Below the pieces are notes generated by a model. The model saw nothing but the letters and a program-made list of their open reading frames with translations. It did not search any database and was not told where the DNA came from. From Magnetospirillum fulvum MGU-K5 (GTDB lineage: Bacteria > Pseudomonadota > Alphaproteobacteria > Rhodospirillales > Magnetospirillaceae): DNA of 41,134 bases. Below, in pieces: positions 1 through 11,375 of the stretch (positions are counted from its first letter, which is position 1; every line of letters starts with the position of its first letter). The position numbers were made by a program, and so were the translations under genes. The DNA lies in contig NZ_AQPH01000027.1 in NCBI RefSeq assembly GCF_000442515.1, positions 1 to 41,134 of the forward strand, in the 5' to 3' direction.

Positions 1-26
1 TCAACTTGCATGGGTGCGCGCTCCCA

Positions 27-392
27 TCACCAGTCCCCGTCGAGGTCTGGACGATTATTAAGAGTAAAGGTTGGGAAATGGGGGTCGCCGTCCGCTCGGG
101 TGACGGCTGCCTCCGCCGGTGGGACCGGAGCGATCAGCGATGTGGATCGGGAAAGGGAGAGGGGAGCAGGAAGCTGACCCTGGCGCGACCGCATTCTGGC
201 GGAGGGCGAAGTAAGAAGGATCAGCTTCTGGACTTGAGCATAGAAGTTACGAAGGGTGATCGAGACTTGTCCCGCACCGTTCAGCTCAATCCAGATTTGA
301 CGGATAGTGATGCCATCCTTAAGCCGCTCCGTGATGAGCGGCTTAAGTGCGATGACTTCGCGTTTCCCTTGACCCCAGCGATTTGCTCGCAC
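27..392 (-). CDS. TraK-like small DNA-binding protein (orphan)
   Basis: A 121-residue basic protein with a GTG start; a GGGGA Shine-Dalgarno lies about 5 nt upstream and supports this start. Residues about 10-57 form a compact helical domain (GKREVIALKPLITERLKDG, then IRQIWIEL, then ITLRNFYAQVQKL). Its pattern resembles the helix-turn-helix region of TraK-family proteins, which in plasmid transfer systems bind near oriT (family knowledge). The C-terminal half is low complexity and ends in an acidic LDGDW tail. No other transfer gene is visible, so it is either a solo copy or the end of a mobile element lying to the left. Function in this organism is unknown. A chance reading frame is possible but less likely given the start site and the domain pattern. 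Confidence 0.5.
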   Translation of the reverse strand: MRANRWGQGKREVIALKPLITERLKDGITIRQIWIELNGAGQVSITLRNFYAQVQKLILLTSPSARMRSRQGQLPAPLSLSRSTSLIAPVPPAEAAVTRADGDPHFPTFTLNNRPDLDGDW

Positions 393-527
393 ACAATCCC
401 CGCATCGTGATCGTTACGATCCGATTCGACAGGTTTGTGTTAACTAGCGTCACTGACTTGGCCGGTTGTATTGTCCCTCGCCGGGCGCTCGCCTCCGCTC
501 GCTTGGCCGCCGCCGCAATGGCGGCTA

Positions 528-568
528 GATACCGGCCAATGGATCCAAATCGCGGATTGGCCGGTATC
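528..568. repeat. 13-bp perfect inverted repeat (hairpin) after the hemerythrin gene cluster
   Basis: GATACCGGCCAAT (528-540) and its exact reverse complement ATTGGCCGGTATC (556-568) flank a 15-nt spacer. A second, smaller GC hairpin (GCCGC...GCGGC) lies at about 510-526. The element sits just past the stop of the last gene of the minus-strand cluster, so a terminator role is likely, but no T run follows on the minus strand. It could instead be an operator or a dispersed palindromic repeat. Confidence 0.5.
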
Positions 569-584
569 ATTTCATCGCCCCGAC

Positions 585-746
585 CTATTCGGTGGGAGGC
601 GGGGAGTCGGAGGAGACCGGGCCTGTTTCGTCCGACGGCGCAGGCGGCGGCGCATCGGCGCGGGCGCGGCTCTGCGCCTTGCGTCGGGCCAGATTGGCCC
701 GCAACGCTTCGGCCTGACGGGCCTGACGGGCGGACGATTCGCTCAT
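585..746 (-). CDS. Small basic hypothetical protein (53 aa), coupled to the hemerythrin-receiver gene
   Basis: A 53-residue protein whose ATG overlaps the stop codon of the upstream hemerythrin-receiver gene as ATGA. This suggests translational coupling and decides the start. Residues 4-30 are rich in Arg, Ala and Gln (LRANLARRKAQSRAR) and should form a basic amphipathic helix; the rest is Pro/Ser-rich and acidic. I recall similar short proteins of the LRxNLxRRKAQ type in Rhodospirillales, but no function is known to me. A minor role in RNA or membrane binding would be guesswork. Confidence 0.6.
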   Translation of the reverse strand: MSESSARQARQAEALRANLARRKAQSRARADAPPPAPSDETGPVSSDSPPPTE

Positions 747-1612
747 GACCGAGCCCGACTTTGCGAAACCAGCCGGGCAAGGCAATCGAGCAGACTGCCC
801 GCCGCGATCGGCTTGGACATGAAATCGTCGGCCCCGGCGGCCAGGGCCACATCGCGCCGTTCCAGACCTTCGTAGGCCGACAGCATCAGCACTGGCACCG
901 CCGCGACAGGGGCGGCGGCGGCCCGAATCCAGCGGACCAGATCAAGACCGCTTTGGTCGCCGATATGCCAGTCCGAGATCACCAGACCGAAGCCACCGCG
1001 CGACAGAGCCGCCTCTGCCGCTTCAATGCCCTCCACCATCGTCACGTCGCAGACGCCGGTGGCTTCCAGGATCGTCGAGAGAATCTCGCGGAAATTGAGG
1101 TTGTCATCGACCACCAGAACCTTCAGCCGCCGCCAATCGACATTGGGTTCGCCATCGGGCAAGGGGGCACTGTCGACCAACGGCTCGACGCCCCCCGCCT
1201 CCAATGCTTCGCGATGGCCGATCAGACTAGTGCGATAGCCCATGTCCGAAGTGCAGATATGGTCGATCAGCCAGCGATTGAGGAAGGTCAGGCAATCGCG
1301 GGCGCAAACGCTGGTGTGATCGGCCTCGTAGCGGCGCTGGAGTTGCTCGACCTGCCCGACAAACCCGGCATGGGTCCGACGGTGCGAGTCGAGCGCGGGA
1401 AACCGCCCCGCCAACATCATCCGTTCCTCGCGGTCAAAATGGTTGGCGGCGTATTCCTCCAGCGACCGCAGCACGCTGCCGACCGCCGCATATTCCTCGG
1501 CATCCCCGATCGAACGATGCAGATGGTTGATGAGGCCGATCAGGATGCGGTGATCCGCATCCAGAATCGGAACCCCAACACTCATCATCTCGCTCCAGTG
1601 GATGCCGCTCAT
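743..1612 (-). CDS. Bacteriohemerythrin-response regulator receiver fusion
   Basis: A 289-residue two-domain protein. Residues 1-135 form a hemerythrin fold with all seven di-iron ligands in place: His21, His58, Glu62, His77, His81, His118, Asp123. Such domains bind O2 reversibly or sense oxygen or iron (family knowledge). Residues 163-285 form a CheY-like receiver with acidic pair Asp169/Asp170, phospho-acceptor Asp214, Ser245 and Lys267. There is no DNA-binding or enzymatic output domain, so it may act by protein contact or as a phosphate sink. It starts 9 bp after the ilvD stop and overlaps the next small gene by ATGA, so it is very likely co-transcribed with both. No cognate histidine kinase is in the window. 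Confidence 0.9.
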   Translation of the reverse strand: MSGIHWSEMMSVGVPILDADHRILIGLINHLHRSIGDAEEYAAVGSVLRSLEEYAANHFDREERMMLAGRFPALDSHRRTHAGFVGQVEQLQRRYEADHTSVCARDCLTFLNRWLIDHICTSDMGYRTSLIGHREALEAGGVEPLVDSAPLPDGEPNVDWRRLKVLVVDDNLNFREILSTILEATGVCDVTMVEGIEAAEAALSRGGFGLVISDWHIGDQSGLDLVRWIRAAAAPVAAVPVLMLSAYEGLERRDVALAAGADDFMSKPIAAGSLLDCLARLVSQSRARS

Positions 1613-1621
1613 GCGTCCGCC

Positions 1622-3463
1622 TTAACGCTCCACTTGTGACACATCACGCACCGCGCCACGCGCCGCGCTGGTGGTCATCGCCGCATAGGCACGCAGTGCC
1701 GGGGACACCACCCGGTCGCGGTTCGCCGGTTTCCAGGCTCCCGTCCCCTTCGCCGCCCGCCGCGCCTCAAGCTCGGCATCCTCGACCTGAACGGCAATGC
1801 GCCGGTTGGGGATGTCGATCTCGATGATATCGCCGGACTGGACCAGCCCGATCGTGCCGCCTTCGGCCGCTTCGGGCGAAACGTGGCCGATCGACAGGCC
1901 CGACGTGCCGCCCGAGAAGCGTCCGTCGGTGATCAGGGCACAGACCTTGCCCAGCCCCATGCTCTTCAGATAGCTGGTGGGGTAAAGCATCTCCTGCATC
2001 CCCGGCCCGCCCTTCGGCCCTTCATAGCGAACGATCACGACATCGCCCGCCTTGACCTCGCCGCCGAGAATCTTGGCGACCGCCTCTTCCTGGCTTTCGC
2101 AGATCACCGCCGGGCCGGTGAAGGTCAGGTTCTTTTCGTCAACGCCCGCAGTCTTGACGATACAGCCATCGGCGGCCAGGTTGCCAAACAGCACCGCCAG
2201 CCCGCCATCCTTCGAAAAAGCGTGCTCGGCCGAACGGATCACGCCCTTGGCGCGGTCGGTATCAAGCGAGGCCCAGCGACGGTTCTGACCGAACGCCTGG
2301 GTGGTGCGGAACCCGCCCGGCGCGGCACGATAGAGGGTGTGCACCGCACGGTCTTCGCTGCGCAGGATGTCCCAACGCTCGATCGCGTCGCCCAGGCTGG
2401 CGGCATGAACGGTCGGGCAATCGCGCTGGATCAGACCGGCGCGGTCGAGTTCGCCCAGAATGCCGAAGATGCCCCCGGCGCGGTGAACGTCTTCGATATG
2501 AACGTCAGCAACGTTGGGAGCGACCTTGCACAGGCAGGGAACGCGACGGCTCAGCCCGTCGATGTCGGCCATGCCGAAATCGACCTCGGCCTCCTGCGCC
2601 GCCGCCAGCAGATGCAGCACGGTGTTGGTCGAGCCGCCCATCGCGATGTCGAGCGTCATCGCGTTTTCGAACGCGGCCTTGGTCGCGATCGAGCGGGGCA
2701 GAACGCTGGCATCGTCCTGCTCGTACCAGCGCTTGCACAGATCGACGATACGGCGGCCGGACTCAAGGAACAGCTCCTTGCGGTCGGCATGGGTGGCGAC
2801 GATGGTGCCGTTGCCGGGCAGGCCAAGACCCAGCGCCTCGATCAGACAGTTCATCGAATTGGCGGTGAACATCCCCGAGCAGGAGCCGCAGGTCGGGCAG
2901 CTGCCGCGCTCGTAGGCCATCGCGTCTTCGTCCGAGACCGAAGCATCGGCCCCCTTGATCATCGCGTCGATCAGGTCGACGGCGTGAGTCTTGCCGCCCA
3001 CCGTGACCTTGCCCGCTTCCATCGGCCCGCCCGAGACGAAGATGGTCGGGATGTTGAGGCGCAGACTGGCCATCAGCATACCGGGAGTGATCTTGTCGCA
3101 GTTCGAGATGCAGACCAGCGCGTCGGCACAGTGGGCGTTGGCCATGTACTCGACCGAATCCGCGATCAGATCGCGCGACGGCAGCGAATACAGCATCCCG
3201 GAATGGCCCATCGCGATCCCGTCATCGATGGCGATGGTATCGAATTCCTTGGCGACGCCGCCCGCCTTTTCGATCTCGCGCGCCACCATCTGCCCCAGAT
3301 CCTTCAGGTGAACGTGACCGGGCACGAACTGGGTGAAGGAATTGACCACGGCGATGATCGGCTTACCGAAATCCTCATCGGTCATTCCGGTGGCACGCCA
3401 CAGGCCACGGGCACCCGACATATTGCGGCCATGGGTGGAGGTGCGGGAACGATAGACAGGCAT
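1622..3463 (-). CDS. ilvD: Dihydroxy-acid dehydratase
   Basis: Converts 2,3-dihydroxy-isovalerate (or -methylvalerate) to the 2-keto acid, the third common step of valine and isoleucine synthesis, in the cytoplasm. The 613-residue length is normal for the long form of IlvD. The iron-sulfur cysteines are present: Cys122 in NCDKITPG and the CPTCGSC set at 189-195. The C-terminal active-site region [21 protein letters not shown] is also intact. The start ATG has AAAGGA about 10 nt upstream. The Fe-S cluster of this family is oxygen-labile, which is notable because the next gene encodes a hemerythrin. A GC hairpin lies in the leader. Confidence 0.97.
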   Translation of the reverse strand: MPVYRSRTSTHGRNMSGARGLWRATGMTDEDFGKPIIAVVNSFTQFVPGHVHLKDLGQMVAREIEKAGGVAKEFDTIAIDDGIAMGHSGMLYSLPSRDLIADSVEYMANAHCADALVCISNCDKITPGMLMASLRLNIPTIFVSGGPMEAGKVTVGGKTHAVDLIDAMIKGADASVSDEDAMAYERGSCPTCGSCSGMFTANSMNCLIEALGLGLPGNGTIVATHADRKELFLESGRRIVDLCKRWYEQDDASVLPRSIATKAAFENAMTLDIAMGGSTNTVLHLLAAAQEAEVDFGMADIDGLSRRVPCLCKVAPNVADVHIEDVHRAGGIFGILGELDRAGLIQRDCPTVHAASLGDAIERWDILRSEDRAVHTLYRAAPGGFRTTQAFGQNRRWASLDTDRAKGVIRSAEHAFSKDGGLAVLFGNLAADGCIVKTAGVDEKNLTFTGPAVICESQEEAVAKILGGEVKAGDVVIVRYEGPKGGPGMQEMLYPTSYLKSMGLGKVCALITDGRFSGGTSGLSIGHVSPEAAEGGTIGLVQSGDIIEIDIPNRRIAVQVEDAELEARRAAKGTGAWKPANRDRVVSPALRAYAAMTTSAARGAVRDVSQVER

Positions 3464-3487
3464 GACAGTACGATCCTTTCACGGGAG

Positions 3488-3516
3488 CCGGGCGGCTCCA
3501 TCGTCGAGCCGCCCGG
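3488..3516 (-). terminator. Hairpin between the coiled-coil gene and ilvD
   Basis: Perfect 11-bp arms, CCGGGCGGCTC (3488-3498) and GAGCCGCCCGG (3506-3516), around a 7-nt loop. It lies in the 76-bp gap after the 115-aa coiled-coil gene and 25 bp before the ilvD start. No T run follows, so it may be a weak terminator, a processing site, or a leader element that sets ilvD expression relative to the genes upstream. No leader peptide rich in branched-chain amino acids is visible. Confidence 0.45.
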
Positions 3517-3539
3517 ATTTGTAAGTCAGATTACGTCGC

Positions 3540-3887
3540 TCAGGCGCGCAACTCTTCAGGATTCTCGATCCCCAGGCGGCGAGCTTCGGCGTCGAACGCC
3601 TCGCGATAGAGCGGAAAGGCACCGGTCTTGGTGATCGGCTCGCCAGTACGGGCATGAGTGAAGGTTTCCCGCGCCAGCAGCGGATGCGCCGCCTTGTTGG
3701 GGCAGGCATCGCCCTCGGCGATCAGCGCCTTCAATTGCGCGGTCAGACCGGCAACGTGACAGGCTTCCAGATCGGCGTCGGCGTGCATCTCTTCCAACTC
3801 GGCGCGCAACGTATCCACCTCGGCACGCAAGGCGGCAAGCTCGGCTCTCAGCTCGGCGCGTTCGATGGCGGCTTCCATATCGTCCAT
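3540..3887 (-). CDS. Small coiled-coil hypothetical protein
   Basis: A 115-residue protein. Residues 1-60 are a continuous heptad-rich helix full of Ala, Leu and Glu (RAELRAELAALRAEVDTLRA), almost surely a coiled coil. The C-terminal half carries ACPNKAAHPLL and a KTGAFPLYREAFDAEARRLG segment that I do not recognise as a named family. There is no signal peptide or membrane helix. The ATG at 3887 has a GGAGC/GAAG ribosome-binding region inside the end of the upstream hydrolase gene, only 5 bp away, so the two are probably co-expressed. Function unknown. Confidence 0.7.
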   Translation of the reverse strand: MDDMEAAIERAELRAELAALRAEVDTLRAELEEMHADADLEACHVAGLTAQLKALIAEGDACPNKAAHPLLARETFTHARTGEPITKTGAFPLYREAFDAEARRLGIENPEELRA

Positions 3888-3892
3888 AATCT

Positions 3893-4582
3893 TCAAGCTC
3901 CAAGAAGGTCGGGAAGGTCGCCCAGGGACGTGAGCACGGCGTCCGGGCCGGTGGGAAGCCGCTCCTGCGGCGCACCCGCCCGGTTCACCCAGGCGACCTT
4001 GAATCCAAATGAGGCGGAACCGGCAACATCCCAGCCATTGCCGGACACAAAACAGATTTCGCCGGGGGTAACACCAAAGTGATCGACCGCCAGCGCGTAA
4101 ACCGAGGGATGGGGCTTGTAGCGGCCGACCGCCTCGACCGACAGCACCGCGTCCAGCCGGTCGCCCACACCGGCGGACGCAACCGCCGCCTCCAGCATCG
4201 GGGCGGAGCCGTTCGACAAGATCGCGGTCTTCAACCCGGCGGCGCGCAGCCGGTCCAGCATCGCGGGAACCTCGGGATAAGCGGTCGGGGTCAGCCACGC
4301 CCCCATCATCCGCTCGCGCAAGGCCGGATCGTCCAGCCCAAAGCTCGCCAGCGCGTAATCGAGCGCGTCGCCGGTCACCTCCCAGAAATCGGCGTGCCGC
4401 CCCATCAGGGTCCGCAGCCAGCTATATTCGAGCTGCTTGCGCCGCCACAAATCCATCACCGGAACGGTCTTGTCGCCCAGCGCGTCGGCAAAGCCGCGCG
4501 AGAGATCGCCCAGATTGAGCAAGGTGCCATAGGCATCGAACACACAGGCGCGGACCGAGGCGAACGCGGGATGAGCCATCAT
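3893..4582 (-). CDS. HAD-superfamily hydrolase, (S)-2-haloacid dehalogenase type
   Basis: A 229-residue cytoplasmic hydrolase. Family members remove halide from L-2-haloalkanoic acids through an aspartyl-ester intermediate. The positions matching the L-DEX active site are all present: nucleophile Asp16 (VFDAYGTL), Thr20, Arg47, Ser123-Asn124, Lys156, Tyr162, Ser180, Asn182 and Asp185 (FVSGNGWDVAG). A true haloacid dehalogenase is therefore plausible, although the natural substrate in this operon may differ. Its ATG overlaps the stop of the lytic transglycosylase gene (ATGA), and a coiled-coil gene follows after 5 bp. Confidence 0.88.
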   Translation of the reverse strand: MMAHPAFASVRACVFDAYGTLLNLGDLSRGFADALGDKTVPVMDLWRRKQLEYSWLRTLMGRHADFWEVTGDALDYALASFGLDDPALRERMMGAWLTPTAYPEVPAMLDRLRAAGLKTAILSNGSAPMLEAAVASAGVGDRLDAVLSVEAVGRYKPHPSVYALAVDHFGVTPGEICFVSGNGWDVAGSASFGFKVAWVNRAGAPQERLPTGPDAVLTSLGDLPDLLGA

Positions 4583-6555
4583 GGGGACGCCTCCGAGTCA
4601 GTGCGGCGCGACCAGCGCCTCAAATCGGATTCCAGGGTCGGACCGGCGGTCTGCCCCAGACGACGACGATAGACCGCGACGCTTTCCATCACCCGCTGGA
4701 CGTAATTGCGGGTTTCGCCGAACGGAATCATTTCGATCCAGTCGATGACATCGATGTTGGGATCGCGCGGATCGCCATTTTCACGAATCCACCGCCGCGC
4801 CCGCCCCGGCCCGGCATTGTAGGACGCCAGCGCCAGCATGTACGACCCATCGAACGAATTGATCAAATTTTCAAGATAGGCCGAGCCCAGGCGGATATTG
4901 ACCGAGGGATTGTCCAGCAGATCGGGATGGAATTTGACGTTATTGGCCCGCGCCACCCGTGCCGCCGTGGTGGGAAGAAGCTGCATCAGCCCACGTGCCC
5001 CGGCCTGCGACACCACTTCAGGCATGAAGCCGCTTTCCTGACGGATCAGCGCCAGCACCAGAGCCTTTTCCGGGGTGACGTCATCGGGAGCAAAGCGCGG
5101 CACCGGCCACCCCGCCTCGACCAGGGTGACGCCGTCGCGGTCGGAACGGCGCGCCACCAGCAGGGCAAGATCGTTGCGGCCCTTGCGACTGGCCAGCCGC
5201 GCCACCAGAACCCGCTCGCCCGGGGTCTGGACGGTATCGTTGAGACGGATGAAGAACGAGCGCAGCAACTCGTCTTCGCCGAGATCGAGTAGCATCCGCG
5301 CCGCCGCGACGGTATCGCGGCTGTTGAAACGGGTGACGTCCTCTTCGGTCGGCTGGGGATCGTCGGGCAGCGGCCAGTGATGGTCGCCCAGCCGCGATTC
5401 CGCCAACTGACCGTAAAACGTGGTGGGATAACGGGCGGCACGGGTGAACCAGTCCCGCGCCCGGAGATCGCCGACGCTTTCATAGCCGCGTCCGGCCCAA
5501 TAGGCCGCGCGGGCCCGCGCGATCGGATGGCTGGCCCATTCGTGAAGGCGGATGAAGTGATTGAGCGCGGTCTCGCGGTCGTCGAGGAACCGCAGCGCGA
5601 TCCAGCCGGCGAGGAATTCGGCATCGACATAAGCCGTTCCGCCCTCCAGCTCGTGATCGGCGGCGGTCTGATAGGCCCGCGACACCAATCCCTTTTGCAA
5701 GGCGCGTCGGGCCAGAATCGCCCGTTCCTGCCACCACAGATCGGGGCGAACCTTGTTGCGCGAGGGATGGGTTAAGAGGTCGATCGCCTCTTCATCCATA
5801 TCGTGCTGACGCCGCCAGCGCACCCGTTCGTAGATCAGGCCGGGATCGTCGCGCAGCGAGGGCGGCACCGCCGCCACCAGCGGCTCGGGCGCGCCTTTGC
5901 CCGATTGCAGGGCCAGACGGGCATTGGCAACGGCACGATGGGCCGGATCGACCTTGCTCAGCATCCGCTGTGCCGACGCCTCCTGGCGGTCCCACAGCAG
6001 GCGATCAAGACGGCGCCAGTGATCCTCGGGCCGCAATTGCTCGCCGAACACCATCAGGAACTGCCGCTCCTGCTGGGCACCAAAGCTCTGATCGGCCCAG
6101 GTCTGGCGGATCACCGACAACGCCTGCTCGGCACGGCCCACCGCGACAAGGGCGCGGGCATAGGCCATGCCCCCGTCGGCGGTGGTGGGCGGATGCGCGT
6201 CGAACCAGCGGATCACCTCGGCATTGGGCGTCGCGGCGGTGATCGCCGCCTCGGCCTTGCGGGTGATCTGCGACAAGAGCGGCCAGTCGGGATTGGCGGC
6301 GACAAACGACGACAGGCTGCGGAAATCGGCATCGGTCCCGCCGGAAGCGTAATCGACCCAGGTGACCAGCCGGGTCAGCACCGGATCACGGGCTTGACGC
6401 GCCAGCCGCAACGCTTCGTCAAGATTGTCCTTTTTCGCCGCCGCCACCGCTTGGCGGGCGATGGCGTACTCGCCCGGCGACATTTCGGCCGCCGCGAGAG
6501 GCAAACCGGCGGCAAGGCCGACGGCAATCAGCAGGGCGGCAAGAGAGGGGTTCAC
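4579..6555 (-). CDS. slt: Soluble lytic murein transglycosylase
   Basis: A periplasmic enzyme that cleaves the MurNAc-GlcNAc bond of peptidoglycan to give 1,6-anhydro ends. I chose the GTG at 6555 because it opens directly into a signal peptide (SLAALLIAVGLAAGLPLAAA); an in-frame ATG at 6612 would add 19 residues without one. The 658-residue product has a long alpha-helical superhelix region and a C-terminal SLT domain. That domain has the catalytic Glu in RQESGF, then GLMQLLPTTA, ASYNAGPGR and the WIEMIPFGETRNYVQRV segment. It is the first gene of a minus-strand run with the HAD hydrolase. Confidence 0.92.
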   Translation of the reverse strand: MNPSLAALLIAVGLAAGLPLAAAEMSPGEYAIARQAVAAAKKDNLDEALRLARQARDPVLTRLVTWVDYASGGTDADFRSLSSFVAANPDWPLLSQITRKAEAAITAATPNAEVIRWFDAHPPTTADGGMAYARALVAVGRAEQALSVIRQTWADQSFGAQQERQFLMVFGEQLRPEDHWRRLDRLLWDRQEASAQRMLSKVDPAHRAVANARLALQSGKGAPEPLVAAVPPSLRDDPGLIYERVRWRRQHDMDEEAIDLLTHPSRNKVRPDLWWQERAILARRALQKGLVSRAYQTAADHELEGGTAYVDAEFLAGWIALRFLDDRETALNHFIRLHEWASHPIARARAAYWAGRGYESVGDLRARDWFTRAARYPTTFYGQLAESRLGDHHWPLPDDPQPTEEDVTRFNSRDTVAAARMLLDLGEDELLRSFFIRLNDTVQTPGERVLVARLASRKGRNDLALLVARRSDRDGVTLVEAGWPVPRFAPDDVTPEKALVLALIRQESGFMPEVVSQAGARGLMQLLPTTAARVARANNVKFHPDLLDNPSVNIRLGSAYLENLINSFDGSYMLALASYNAGPGRARRWIRENGDPRDPNIDVIDWIEMIPFGETRNYVQRVMESVAVYRRRLGQTAGPTLESDLRRWSRRTDSEASP

Positions 6556-6717
6556 GGCAGACCTTGACCAGACATTCCGGTGGGGGGCGTATTCTAAGGG
6601 CGCGAGGCCCAAGGTTTCAAGCCGAAGCGCCCGACAATGCCGAGTTTAAGGGCGTGCTCCCGGCGTAAAAGCCCTTCTGCCCGAAGGGGACCCCCCCTTC
6701 CGTCAGAGGCAACCATC

Positions 6718-6732
6718 CGCAACAATATTGCG
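6718..6732. promoter_or_regulatory. Small palindrome in the slt-nifJ divergent region
   Basis: CGCAA (6718-6722) and TTGCG (6728-6732) frame an AT-rich centre containing the palindrome CAATATTG. It is the only AT-rich symmetric site in the 307-bp region between the divergent slt and nifJ starts, so it could be an operator for either gene. It does not match the FNR/FixK (TTGAT-N4-ATCAA) or NifA (TGT-N10-ACA) boxes. Confidence 0.3.
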
Positions 6733-6758
6733 AATCGGTTGGGGTTTATGTAAGGGAC

Positions 6759-6788
6759 TTGCTTTGTTGCAACCGCGTTGACTATTCT
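6759..6788 (+). promoter_or_regulatory. Candidate sigma-70-like promoter for nifJ
   Basis: TTGCTT (6759-6764) and TATTCT (6783-6788) are separated by 18 bp, which would start transcription near 6795 and give a leader of about 70 nt before nifJ. The match is only moderate. I see no sigma-54 GG-N10-GC element tied to nifJ here. Confidence 0.28.
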
Positions 6789-6862
6789 GCCGACCCTTGC
6801 GACCCTCGCCTGATTCCGGGCGTCGTCGCGCGGACAGGCTGTGCAAACAAACGGGACAAGAA

Positions 6863-10453
<3,591 letters not shown>

Positions 10454-10472
10454 TCGGTAAGTCTTAAAACGG

Positions 10473-10511
10473 AAACCCCCTCTTCCAGCGATGGAAGAGG
10501 GGGTTTTTGTT
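10473..10511 (+). terminator. Intrinsic terminator after nifJ (bidirectional)
   Basis: Perfect 12-bp arms CCCCCTCTTCCA (10476-10487) and TGGAAGAGGGGG (10492-10503), a GCGA loop, A residues before and TTTTTGTT after. This is a classic rho-independent terminator 20 bp past the nifJ stop. The A run on the other side lets it also stop the convergent metalloprotein gene. Confidence 0.93.
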
Positions 10512-10556
10512 AGGTCAGTGCGGATCGGCGGGACGGACCCGCCGCCAGTCCGAGGC

Positions 10557-11222
10557 TCAGCCTTCGGCGTACCAGCGGGCGAAAAACGTCTCGTCGCCTT
10601 CTTCGCGGACACCCATCGTCGGGCGGCCGTCGCCATCGATCAGGCCCATCTCCGCCAGCCACCGCACCACTTTGCGGAAATGAGCGACGTTGTGGAGACT
10701 GGCGCCGCCTTCCATCCAGTTCTGCTCAAGGAAGGCCAGTACGGCGGGATGGCCCAGTTCGGCTTCCCACAGAATGCCGAGCAGCGAACACAGCCCTTCC
10801 TCGACATCGCGTTCGGGCAGGAACAGGCTCTGCACCGCGTCGGCTTCTTCCTTGCGGCCGGTCTCGGGACCGGCACCCAGGCCGAAATCATAGACCTTGC
10901 GCCGGGCCGGGGCGGCCAATTGGTAATGGCCGACCTCGTGGACCAGCACGCTGGGCTCGATCCGGATCGCGACCGAATGGCCGTCCCAGGTGAAATGATC
11001 GGACGGGGCCATGTCGAGAATGCCAAAACCGAAGCGACGGCACAGATCGACCGCCTGGGCCAATTGGTCGGGATCGGTCGAGAGAGTCAGCAGGTCGCCG
11101 GTGGGACGCTGCGCGGTGACGCGGGCGAAGACCCGACAGGAGAGGGGATCGTCGGCCAGGGCGCGATTGAAATCGGCGGCGAGGCGGTCGAGGGTGGCGT
11201 GATCGAGCGGAGTGAGAATCAT
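10557..11222 (-). CDS. HExxH metalloprotein resembling EF-P hydroxylase (EpmC-like)
   Basis: A 221-residue soluble protein with no signal peptide. Its core is LVHEVGHYQLA (His95, Glu96, His99), followed by ARRKVYDFG (107-114) and then an acidic stretch with Glu141/Glu142. The order HExxH, then RR, then DFG about ten residues later, then a glycine-bearing turn is what I recall for EpmC/YfcM, the hydroxylase of lysylated elongation factor P. The N-terminal 60 residues match nothing I know. The assignment is inference from this short pattern; a zinc peptidase-like protein is the main alternative. It is transcribed divergently from murA and convergently to nifJ. Confidence 0.5.
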   Translation of the reverse strand: MILTPLDHATLDRLAADFNRALADDPLSCRVFARVTAQRPTGDLLTLSTDPDQLAQAVDLCRRFGFGILDMAPSDHFTWDGHSVAIRIEPSVLVHEVGHYQLAAPARRKVYDFGLGAGPETGRKEEADAVQSLFLPERDVEEGLCSLLGILWEAELGHPAVLAFLEQNWMEGGASLHNVAHFRKVVRWLAEMGLIDGDGRPTMGVREEGDETFFARWYAEG

Positions 11223-11301
11223 AGCGGGCTTTTACCCGAACCACGCCCCCCGATCCAGCCGGAACACCGATGGCGGAATCCGCCTCACCCCGTCGCCGCT
11301 C

Positions 11302-11330
11302 TTGACCGGAATCGGGGCGGGGTCTAAACG
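11302..11330 (+). promoter_or_regulatory. Candidate promoter for murA
   Basis: TTGACC (11302-11307) and TAAACG (11325-11330) with a 17-bp spacer, about 45 bp before the murA ATG, in the 153-bp divergent region. The -35 match is good and the -10 is weak. Confidence 0.35.
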
Positions 11331-11375
11331 GGGCGTCTCGCTCATCCCGCTTTCGTCAAGGAACAGACTCAGATC

